From the NCBI RefSeq assembly GCF_025698545.1, contig NC_068569.1, positions 10,230,001 to 10,294,000 on the forward strand: a stretch of DNA of 64,000 bases, written 5' to 3'. Source of the stretch: Gossypium raimondii (taxonomy: Eukaryota; Streptophyta; Magnoliopsida; Malvales; Malvaceae). The position numbers and the translations under genes are program-made. Shown in pieces: positions 1 through 10,100 of this stretch. The notes below the pieces were generated by a model. The model searched no databases, had not been told where the DNA came from, and was given only the letters and a program-made list of their open reading frames with translations. Every line of letters starts with the position of its first letter. Within the stretch, counting starts at the first letter, position 1.

Positions 1-1630
1 AGATTGGATGTTGTCTGTCGCTGATCACATTGTTGAACTTGTTCCTTCCCAACAGAAGGGCAAGGATGGATCCAACATGGAGGTATCCGAACTCCCATCC
101 CCAGCATCAGAGTAATTATAAGGCGATATATCTCTACATGCATTTTCTGTTGGGGTCAATTATTATAACTATCTTTATTTCTTGAATTTTTTTAGATAAT
201 GGTCACAAAGCAACGTATAGATCTTCATATGAACATTCCGGCCCTGCGGAAACTTGATGCAATGCTGATTGTAAGGACATAGAGTCTATGGTTTTTTAAA
301 GCTAATTTGAGCTTAGATTTTCTCGGTGATTATAAGCAACAAACTAGAACCTGATTTAATGATAACTTACAATGGTCAGGATTGTCTAGATAACTTCAAG
401 GACCAGAATGAATTCTATTATTTGTCAAAAGATGCCTCGGACTCGGAGAAAGGAAAACACAAGAGAAAAGATGATAAATGGTGGCTGCCTACCGTTAAAG
501 TTCCCGAAGACGGACTTTCAGATAAGAGCAGAAAAAATCTGCAGAGCCAAAAAGAATCTGTGACTCAAGTGCTTAAAGCAGCAATGTCAATTAATGCTCA
601 AGTTCTTTCAGAGATGGAGGTCCCTGAAAACTACATTGAAGCCCTCCCTAAGGTAAAAGCTTTAAAAATTTTCTAATATAATCCAATGTTGCTTGAAAAT
701 CTGTTCTCATAATCCCTTTCCTCATCACATTTTACTTATGTTTTGCTAGAATGGGAGAGCTAGTCTTGGTGATTTAGTTTACAGGAGTATCACAGTTGAA
801 TTCTTTGACCCTGATCAATTTCTCTCCTCCCTGGACTTATCGTCCGAGCACAAGATTTTAGACCTCAAGAACAGACTTGAGGCATCAATAGTCATATGGA
901 AGAGAAAGATGACCCAAAAGGACGGAAAATCGGGTTGGGGTTCTGGTGTTAGCTTTGAGAAGAGAGAGCTATTCGAGGAGAGAGCTGAAACCATCTTACA
1001 CATTATCAAACATCGGTTCCCTGGACTTCCTCAATCTTCACTAGACATCAGTAAAATCCAATACAACCGGGTATGTACTTGTACGTCAACTGCAGATAGA
1101 AACTTTATAACACATTGTGATGACCCCCTTTGTTTAAGCACTGCATCATTGTTATGTATTGTTGCTTTTTCCCTAGTATCCTACGACATCAATGGCAGTT
1201 CAAGTTATTTGAGGATTTCTTGTTTGGATCGCAGGATGTTGGGCAAGCTCTCCTAGAGAGCTATTCGAGAATACTGGAGAGCTTGGCCTTTACAGTCTTA
1301 TCGAGAATCGAAGATGTCCTCCAAGCTGATAATATTACCCAAAATCCTAATCCACAGCCATGCAAACGCAACAGTTTAAAGGACGACAGCCAGCCTAATT
1401 CAGTGTCTACAAGTCCAAGATATGATGTGGAAACAGCGAACGCAAAAACCCTATCAGATTTACTTACTTGGACCATGGATCAAAATGACTACGACGATAG
1501 GATGGACTCAGATGACGGATCCATAGATGTTGAACCAAGCATGCAAAAGCTAAACGTAGTGACAAACACTAGCAAGAAGTCCTATCTTGAGAGCTTGGCC
1601 GGAGTAAGAAGCCCTACGGAACGCCATTAA
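1..1630 (+). CDS. ROPGEF: Rop guanine nucleotide exchange factor (PRONE domain), 3' part
   Basis: This is the C-terminal 381 residues of a plant RopGEF, which activates ROP/RAC small GTPases at the plasma membrane in polar growth. The 5' end lies outside the window. Exons are 1..82 (reading from base 2), 196..270, 380..652, 750..1070 and 1235..1630; all internal junctions fall in phase 0 with GT-AG borders. PRONE landmarks seen are WMLSVADHIVELVPS, DLHMNIPALRKLDAML, NEFYY followed by a KWWLP block, and SSLDISKIQYNR joined to DVGQALLESYSRILESLAF. After PRONE comes a variable, acidic tail ending SLAGVRSPTERH; in this family the tail is the site of autoinhibition and receptor-kinase control. Position next to RPS17 and GL2 suggests the RopGEF12 orthologue (At1g79860 in memory), but the family member is inferred from neighbours, not from an alignment. 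Confidence 0.93.
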
Positions 1631-2323
1631 TAGAGGAGACTATAAAAACTGGAAGCAGATAGAGAATAGAGAGAGTGTGTGTTATAGATAGAGGAATATT
1701 AAGTGTGAGAAAGCTTGACCTTCAACTATAGGTTTTTTTCAACCTAAATGGGATTACTCTTGACTTGTGGGCTGCTTGTTTCATTATGTATGCTCTATTC
1801 TTCCTCTTGTAAATAGGGAAGACAACTAAAACTCTGGAGTTTAAAGCCACTCCATATATTAATACCTTTAGAAACCAAGACAAAAGGTGTTTCTAGATTC
1901 ATAGCCATGGAAAGAAATCATGTTTCTTCGTGGTTGTTTCTTCTATTTGTTTGTGAAATTGTACATTTTGGCAAATTTTGCTAGATTTTTCAAACAGTGT
2001 ATCACTTACTTGGTAGTGCAGATCTGCTTTCTGATATATTACAAGAATTCAGCATTCAAATCTACAATTTGTCCAGAGAATTAGGCAGTTGTTAAATCCA
2101 ATGGCAATGGACATATTATTAGTTCTTCAATGACAGTTCAGATCAGTAATCAGAAGGGATAGGATCGTTGTCAAAGAGAAGAAATTTTAAAGCTGAAAGC
2201 AATGCACCAGTTAAGCGTGAAACAAATGTCATTGGATCGATAGCCAAGGTCACATTTTAGGATTACATGTTTGAAAAGTGAAACAAGATACATACAATGA
2301 AAAGCTTAAAGAGTTTAACTAAA
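1631..2323. other. Convergent 3' regions of RopGEF and PSAH
   Basis: The RopGEF gene (+) and the PSAH gene (-) converge here. The stretch should hold both 3' UTRs, with the RopGEF UTR running to about 1890. No further coding potential, RNA gene or repeat was seen. Confidence 0.6.
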
Positions 2324-3091
2324 TTAGATCTTGCCACGCGGCCCAGGCTTGGGTGGGAGTTGCGGACCTTTCTTGATCGGTAGAAGGTCATCGGAAGCAG
2401 TGGCACTGAGGTAAAGACCGAGGGAACCGCCTCCCAAGATCAGGAACTTGAGCAACAATCCTCTCTTGGTAAATGGAGCTGCAAATGTCTCAAAGAACTT
2501 GCTCTGCAATTCCAAACATTTGACCATACTTCTGTTAGTTAATGCAAATAATTCGTTTCTTGAGTTCCACAATCAATAAAACCAAACAGCATCAGACTTC
2601 ATTCAGTTATCAATCAACTAAAGCAAGAAAGCCACCAAATATTACAGTATGGCCTGTATAAAATTACTCTGCAAATCTTTTCTCAGATACCAAATTCATC
2701 AAAACAGAGAATAAGGGTCAAACCTGGAGTGGGTTGTACGGTGAAGGTGCATCGGACCCATACAAGTCCCATTGCCCAGTTGTGTTGCCAATATCCTCCA
2801 AATCAAAGTATATACTCTTATCACCATACTTTGCTACCACAGCACCAGCCCTATCAAAGAAGGAGGTACACTTTTTTTTTATTTTAAAAATAAATTTATA
2901 CACAAATGGGCTGAATTTAAACAGTAGGGATCTGCAGGTAAGAAATTAAGCTTTTGGGGTTACCTGTAGTTTTTGGGTTTGAAACTCTGGCGAGTTGACT
3001 TCACCAAGAGCTTGGTTCCATTGAGAGAGCTGCCACCAAGGCCCTTGATGGTCGTTGGTTGAACACCAGCTAAGGTTGCAAGAGAAGCCAT
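2324..3091 (-). CDS. PSAH: Photosystem I reaction center subunit VI (PsaH), chloroplast precursor
   Basis: PsaH is a small single-span thylakoid protein of photosystem I. It lies on the PsaL/PsaI/PsaO side and is needed for docking of LHCII during state transitions. Exons in transcript order are 2964..3091, 2724..2850 and 2324..2503, giving 435 nt and 144 aa, the normal precursor length of about 145. The first ~48 residues are a Ser/Thr/Lys-rich plastid transit peptide ([14 protein letters not shown]). The mature part has the family signature [20 protein letters not shown], then [12 protein letters not shown], a membrane segment around [17 protein letters not shown], and the conserved end [14 protein letters not shown]. 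Exon 1 ends in phase 2 and is completed by the first base of exon 2 (an Arg codon). The gene is intact. Confidence 0.97.
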
Positions 3092-3191
3092 TGCCTTGGT
3101 TTCTGGTTCCTAACTGCCTTTTTTTTTCAGTTCAGTTCAGTTGGCAGTGGGGTGTTTGGGTTTTTGATCTTTGAAATGGATCTCAACAGGA

Positions 3192-3269
3192 CACGTGGCA
3201 AACTGGGTTTTCTCAAGAGAGATATGGAGTTCCATTTAGGTCCTGCCACGTGGATCAAACCCAGATAAG
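3192..3269 (-). promoter_or_regulatory. G-box pair and I-box upstream of PSAH
   Basis: Two CACGTG hexamers (3192..3197 and 3247..3252, the second within the palindromic CCACGTGG) and a GATAAG I-box (3264..3269) lie 100-180 bp upstream of the PSAH start codon. A CACGTT follows near 3305. G-box plus I-box pairs are known light-response modules of photosynthesis genes. No clear TATA box is visible between them and the ATG, which fits the TATA-less promoters described for several psa genes. Function is inferred from motif content and position only. Confidence 0.55.
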
Positions 3270-4070
3270 GCTATCCATTTTATGATCCTCAAAAAACTAA
3301 TGGGCCACGTTCATCGCCTCAAAGAACCAATAAGAAATTAAATATTGCTATGTTTAGATTTTTGTATTTATATATTTAAATTTATGTTATGTTTTCTTAT
3401 TAGACATATTTATGTTATGTATCTTGTTTGACAATTAATTATCTTTTATATCATATTCTCATACTTCTGTATCTAATGTTAAAATATATAATCCCACGTA
3501 GAATTAATTAGCAGTATCCATTTAATTTTTCTTTATAAAAAAATAAAACTTTCAAAAACTAAATCTAATACTTAATATCAATCAAAATATAAGATACTTT
3601 ATAATTAAACCATAATTTCAAATATTTTTTATCAACACAATTATTTCATATTCAAATCTCACAATATACATAAATTGTTATCTTATAAAATTGAGATAAC
3701 GTCGGAATAGATTTCAAGATATCTAATTACGTCATCTCATTCATACTCTCATTTGAAAAATTTCTCCTACTTACATTTATATTCTTTTGAAATTAAATAT
3801 CTAATCTCACAATACATCATTATACTCAAAACCCTAAGTCTAGGTTTTAACTTTTCTTTTAATCTTTTACAAAAATCATGTTTTCCGACTACAAGAAAGC
3901 AAATAATGGAAACATCTCATGATTCAAATCATCTTGATAAGATTGATGAAATTTCTCAATCTCACTTTAAAAATTTGTAGATAGTAATACTAACGACATA
4001 AATAATTTTTCAGAAGAAATCGACGACAAAGATGATGATAATTATGAGTTTCTTTTAGAAGAAAAGGAAG

Positions 4071-4104
4071 ATAATGATGGTGATGGTGATGGTGATGGTG
4101 ATGA
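4071..4104. repeat. GGTGAT microsatellite
   Basis: Short run of about five GATGGT/GGTGAT units in a locally acidic (Asp/Glu-coding) open stretch. If translated it would encode a Gly-Asp run inside an acidic segment, but stops surround it. Confidence 0.7.
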
Positions 4105-4635
4105 TAAAGATTACTTTGATTATGATCAATCTCAAATAGATAATTAGAATAATCATGCTTATTTTAATAATCACTCTTTGTCGAAATTGTTGGTAATATA
4201 ATTATTATGTCCACCATGAGTTTTGAACGTATCTTGGAAATCCAGTTACTTGCCTTTACAATTCGAGTGAGATTCATAACTAATCGAAAGGAAATTTTTC
4301 AGTGTATTGTTCTTACCGTATTGGATGAAGAAAAACATGCTTCATGTATATGAAGAACAAAAAGCTAGAATAGAATCACAAGTGATTTTATTGACAGTTC
4401 AAACCCGAAAGCTGTGTTGGAAGAAAATTTATGGAAATCCTATTGCTTAACAAAGAGTGATACCATAATTATCAATTATGGTAGCAAAAGGTTTTATATT
4501 AACCTAGATGCTATTAGTATTGTCGATATAGATTGTGAAGTAGATTTCACCCTTGGAAAGAAGAAAAGCGGTAAGAAACTAAAAAATCCGAGTTAAAATA
4601 TTTGATGGGTTTAGCTAGAAAATTGAATGAAGAAC

Positions 4636-4960
4636 CATGTTGCAGTACTTATCTGCTTAATATCGATAGAAAGAGAGAGTTTGATGAAGCAAAATCAAAC
4701 AAAACTGAGAATAAGCCAAAGTATATTAGGCAAGAAACGAATAAACATGTTGCAGTACTTATCTGCCTAATATCAGCTGAAATCGGCAAAAATAAAGAGG
4801 TTGATGGAGCAAATTAAAAGAAAAATGAGAATAAGTCAAAGTATATTAGGCAGAAATAGGGAGGTTCATGAAACAAATTCAAAGAAAGCTAAAGTTTCGA
4901 CCTAAATAAGGAGGTTGATGAAGGAAATATAAAGAAAACTGAGAAAAAACCAAAGTTTCA
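4636..4960 (+). repeat. Degenerate tandem repeat of about 110 bp, three copies
   Basis: The block starting catgttgcagtacttatctg at 4636 recurs at 4746 with the same downstream order: gttgatg, aaaactgagaataag, then caaagtatattagg. A third, shorter copy follows from about 4840 to 4960. The copies differ by substitutions and small deletions. The first two copies are both read in one open frame (4602..4817), so the array may once have been coding. No known family recognised. Confidence 0.7.
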
Positions 4961-5557
4961 AGCATTTACAGGAAAGAGCTACACATTAGGTAAGTAATCT
5001 CATTTGGAGATGTTTCATTTGTATAAACTTTTTTATTTAATAATTATTTAAGGGAAAAATTTTGACTATATTTTTCCAATAACTTATATAATTTCTTTTT
5101 ATATTTAAATTTATTAAACATATTTATGTTATGTTTAAATTATCTTTTATTTCATATTCTCATTGTTGGGTATCTATTAAAACATAAATCCATTTAATTA
5201 TTCTATAAAAAAAACTCAAAAATTGAATCCAAGACTAATATCAATCCAAATATAAGATCCTTTTTCATTAAAACATTCTTAAAAAGAAGTTTTCTTTTAA
5301 AAAGATATAAAAATCACATTTTATAATGATGATAGTCACTGCTTCAAACGAATACTGTACTAGTTTACCCCATTTTACAATAATTGAATCAACCAAGAAC
5401 AGAACCGGGCTCAAAAAATAACTGGGCATAAACCGCCCATAATCAAGTCTATCAACCATTCAACTCCTATACCCAACCCACATGCCCAATCCATAACAGA
5501 TAAGAATAAAGAACTCACAAGTCCTTATCCGCTTCTTCTTCGACACTACACCCCAAA

Positions 5558-6019
5558 ATGTCGATAACTTTTTCTCTCCAATCTCTCAAGCTTTCATCCC
5601 CATTCCTCCATGGCTCAACTTCCCTCCCTCTTCTCTCAAAACCCAACTCTTCTCCCCCTCACCAACCCCTCCGATCCCCGGCTTTTCTCCCTCCAATCAG
5701 GGCAATGAAATCCATGCAAGGCCGGGTCGTTTGTGCCACAAATGACAAGACAGTGGCAGTGGAAGTGGTGCGTTTAGCCCCGCATCCCAAGTACAAGAGG
5801 CGTGTTAGGAAGAAGAAGAAGTTTCAGGCTCACGACCCAGATAACCAATTCAAAGTTGGCGATTATGTGCAGCTTGAGAAGAGCCGGCCTATTAGCAAGA
5901 CCAAGACTTTCATTGCGGTGGCTGTACCAAGTAGGAATGGGAAGCAGGAGAAGGAGGAGGCAGGGGAGCTTGGGATTCCATTGGAGTCTAAACAGACTCA
6001 AGAGCAGCCGCAGGCTTAG
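5558..6019 (+). CDS. RPS17: 30S ribosomal protein S17, chloroplastic
   Basis: Nuclear-encoded plastid ribosomal protein S17 (uS17), an early-binding 16S rRNA protein of the 30S subunit. It is a single uninterrupted exon of 153 aa. Residues 1-48 form a Ser/Pro/Leu-rich transit peptide (MSITFSLQSLKLSS). The S17 OB-fold follows at about 50-120: MKSMQGRVVCATNDKTVAVE, the basic loop HPKYKRRVRKKKKF, then FKVGDYVQLEKSRPISKTK. An acidic/Gln-rich tail follows, as in other plastid S17 proteins. The start is the first in-frame ATG and gives the complete transit peptide. In Arabidopsis the homologue lies directly beside GL2 (At1g79850), as here. Confidence 0.95.
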   Translation: MSITFSLQSLKLSSPFLHGSTSLPLLSKPNSSPPHQPLRSPAFLPPIRAMKSMQGRVVCATNDKTVAVEVVRLAPHPKYKRRVRKKKKFQAHDPDNQFKVGDYVQLEKSRPISKTKTFIAVAVPSRNGKQEKEEAGELGIPLESKQTQEQPQA

Positions 6020-7125
6020 TGTTAAGCCCTTCGCGTGGGCTCCTTTTGTTGTTGGTAAATTTGTGATCTTTTGCAAGTGATTTCACTGTTTCAAAAACTG
6101 CTTTTCCTTAATGTAATAATTGTCGTTTTTCAAGGGTCTGGATTGTCTTTTGAGTTTGTCATGACATTCATTCTCTGCTCTATTTTTGATTGGTTTATTT
6201 GAATTGGGTTTCTTTTCTTTATTGGTTAAGAAATTGATGTTCTAGTGATAAAACCAGGATCGAGATGCTATTGAAGAAGCCGAGGAAATTTAAAACAACA
6301 TTATAATTTGTGGTAGCACTATAATGTGTGTTGCCTTAAGAATAAAATATTTTTGAATTGATTTACTTGGATCATCAAGTTAAGCTGCATTGGGATTGTT
6401 CTGATGTAGTTTTGGTTTGAGAATTTAATTTGGGGTCCTAGACTTCAGCAGCAATGCAAAGATGTTCCACGCTTGACAATTTATTAGAAGGAGAGGGGAT
6501 ATCCAATTTTCCCGAAGCCAATCCGATCCGCCCTAGCAACAATACTACCTCATTCCAATTGCTGATGCAAAATGAAAATACTTAATTTGTGAGTGATTAT
6601 CCAATAAATTTAGTCCTTAAAAACCTCACGTAAGCTTCTCCGTGATGATTGATGCTTCAAAGGTCATAGTTCTATTTGTTGGTATTGAGCCATAAGTAAT
6701 TAAGATTGGTTTATGGTTGACTGCAGCATCTTGGCAATGGCATGCTGTGAGATAGTTTTAGTAGTGTAAAAACCTTAAATTCCTTTAAAAAACAGTGGAT
6801 AAATCAACGTCCTTCAGGGCATATATAAGTCGGTAAAGCAATCAAGACAACCACAATATTGCATCAATGAATAGTAATTCTATACATGAGAATATTTCAC
6901 TCTCCTACATCTAAAATGATTTTTAAATCCAAACTCTCTGAATCCAGCTTGCCCTCCAAAACATGCCTGGTGTCCAAACCATCTGTGCTAACCAAACAAG
7001 GAATAGAAACAAACCCACATAACAAAAATAGGTCATTGCTTAAACCTGCAAGTTGTGGGGGAAAGAAAAAAAAAAGAACTATGAGTTTTACAGTTAATGT
7101 CTACCTAATCAAGAAGGGTATTTGA
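6020..7125. other. Convergent 3' flanks of RPS17 and the GL2-like gene
   Basis: Holds the RPS17 3' UTR (to about 6150) and, on the other strand, the 3' UTR of the GL2-like gene. The sequence between is AT-rich without recognisable coding, RNA or repeat features. Confidence 0.55.
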
Positions 7126-10100
7126 TCACCCATCTTCACATTGCAAGCTTGTCTTAATGTTTCGTAATGTGCAAGATACTATTGTGTTGACAGATTCCAC
7201 AGATTCCATGGTTAGTTTGGCAGTCGGGGAGCTGTTTGTTAGGATTTGGAAAGCTACAGTAAGCAATGATCCTCCTTCGGTATCATTGCTTTTCTCGTGC
7301 CTAGAAGAAATCACTAATGGCCTTGACTCGAGTCCGTCAGGAAGAATGGAGAAGCCTGAAGGTAATATGGCCATGTTGCTAGAGTCACATCCTGTGATCA
7401 CTGATTGTATTCCAGTTACATCCACATGAGCAAAGACCACCATGGATTCAAAAGCATTAGTGCAACTATCTTGGAGCACCCACATGCTATTCTCTTTTGA
7501 CTTCATTGCCTGAACAGAAAACATGATGCAGCTTAGAATGTTGTATACGGTTAACAGGGGAAAGAAACACCCTGAAGAACTTACTTGAATTGTTACTGCA
7601 TTTCCCCGATCCTTTCCTTTGGCCAAGTTTGCAATGGATTGTACAGGACCTCCGTTTGACATGATATCCCACTAGAGTTTGCAGAAAAAAAATGGGTAAA
7701 TGACTATTCATAGAAATTCTTATTTTATAATTCTAATATTTTTTTTTGGCACAAAGAAATCCCAGGTTATTTGTGACTTCTTAAACGTGATTGCATAAAT
7801 TAATTGAGCTAAATTATAGATTCCCTAATGGCTTATTCTAGTGACTGCATTAAGGCAAAAGCTACACTATGTAGTAGTACCTCACTGCGACGAGATTCGT
7901 CTCTCAAGAAATCAAATAAAAGAGTCGGAGAGACAGGCAACCAAACGGAAGAAACAGCACAGACGATGACCCCATGTGGCTCACCGGGGTCATTTAAGTT
8001 TTTCCTGGAAGATACTCTAATGTCTTCCCCTGTTTTTGTAGAGACTTTATTCCAGGTATGATAACTTGATGCTCCAATTGAATGACAAAAGCTCCATGTC
8101 ATTCTCTGGGCCAATTTCAAAATACTCTTCCTCCCAGCCAATGTTGCAACACCTAAAATTTTAATAACAGGCATTCGTCTGAAAATTTTCTTTGCACACA
8201 AAATAAATGCCATTTGTTAAATTACATGACACAATGGACAAAAATTTAAACATACCAGTTGAATCCTTGGTAGGAACATTGGTTGCCATGAAGAAAACGA
8301 GCCTTTCACACTGATGTTGCAATGTTGCCATCCAATGCCTTGCACCAAATGCTAGTCCACTGCGAACAATGGTACGGAACAACGTGTGAACAGTGTTTTT
8401 CTGGCACTCAAGGTGTTCCACCCAAATCACCTGAAAATTAGTTAAAAAGTGGATTCATAAGCTTGTTTCCGAAATGAAACTCTATCAAGTGAAACGAGAA
8501 AGAAAGTTCTAAATTTGCTGGCAAACCATGAATTTCCCCGAAAAGAGCTATATGCATTTGTATGTATACCTTACAATGGCCATTGGTTTTATCCTGGATG
8601 ATGCAACCTGAAGGACGTTTTCTGCATTTCACTAAGGATGCATCGATATTTTCTTCAACTTTGTCAATAGAAACGTCGACAATTGCCCATTGTTCAGCAC
8701 TCAATTGCTTGCAGTACCGGACAAAGTACACTTCTCTGGTAGGCACCAAGGGTGTGAGCATTTGCAGCTCAGCAAACATCTGCAACCATTTCAGAGTACC
8801 AACCATCAATGCAATGTGTAAAACTTAGTTAAAAACATTAACTTTATTTTTTCTGTTTACAAGGAGATTGCAGTTTCGGAACAAATTAACAGATCGAAAG
8901 TGATGGTTAATATTGAAATTTTAATTTTAATTTTAATTTTATAGAATGAAAGTGTCTTATTGGGTGCAGTGTAAATCACCACCCACTAAGGAAATCTCAA
9001 TATTTACAAATGTAGAGATATTTTTAGCAAGGGTTGTGCACGCACTTATGATCTGTCTCTTCAAAGCGTCCAACGAGAGACTTTTATTTTATTATATTCA
9101 TCACACTTGAGTTTTTATAAGATTGAGAGACAAAATCTTCACTGGATCCATTAACTCCCGATGATCAACACTATAAAAGTTTATCTCGAAAGAATTAACT
9201 TCCTTTCAACAATAATTCAACAAATTTATTGTGATGGTTAAATTCTAAATTTATTAGTAAGAATTATTTATTTCAAAAGACTAAACTATAAATATTTTTT
9301 GGGATCCCTAATTACTGGAAAAAATAACTAATAATGCGAAGGGTCGGTGTCAAAAGACCTTGGTCTTCCGCTGCGTTTAGAGTACGATTGTAGATTAGTT
9401 TATTGTAGGTTAGAGACATAAAAAAAGGAAAAAAAAGTTTCGACTTTTGACGTGGACCACTGTCTCCTAAAGAAGGAAACCGTATATAACAAGATAGCTC
9501 AAATTGAAAATAAAATTTTATTTAACAATTTTATTATCACCAGTACTTCACAAAACATATATATATATACGACATTCATTCTGTTGATGAAAATAAATAA
9601 AAATAAAAAATAGGTAAAAGTTAATATGGTGATTATTATAAAAATAATACATAAAAATAAAAGAAAGTAGTTTCAAAGTAAAATATTTATATAATTCTGT
9701 TAATTTTTTTACTTCTTTTTGTTTTGTTTTGTGTTGTTCCAAAACGACAACATAACTTTATTATTAGTATAATTATAATAAACATATAAATATTATGATT
9801 GAACAGATAATTTAAAAGTTATAAATAAAATTAAATATACATTTTCTTGAGTAAATTTATATTTTCAGCTCCTTATTATATACATTAATACTTGTTATCT
9901 TCTCATTCTTTGAAATATTGTTGTTAAAGTGGCTTCACATTATATCAATGTAATCTATATTATAATATGGCTGAAATTTATCGAGGTTACTATTTCAATG
10001 CTATATAACTGCTACTCCACATTATCTTGAAAAGCAGATCGTAACATCGTAAACGGTAGATCTAGAAATGCTGAATATGACATAATTACGTTATAAAAGA

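Larger units (their letters stand above)
3092..5557. other. Intergenic region between PSAH and RPS17
   Basis: AT-rich spacer. The first ~200 bp holds the PSAH promoter. From about 3330 to 3880 there is only low-complexity AT sequence. From 3900 to 4990 lies a stretch with scattered short open frames, a GGTGAT microsatellite near 4071..4104 and a ~110-bp tandem repeat (listed separately). It reads like a decayed coding or transposon sequence, but I recognise no domain. The last few hundred bases should hold the RPS17 promoter and leader. Confidence 0.5.

Noticed and set aside
1130-1234. In-frame extension of the last RopGEF exon upstream of 1235
   Set aside because: The PRONE family junction NR-DVGQ requires the acceptor at 1232..1234; the upstream codons are intron.
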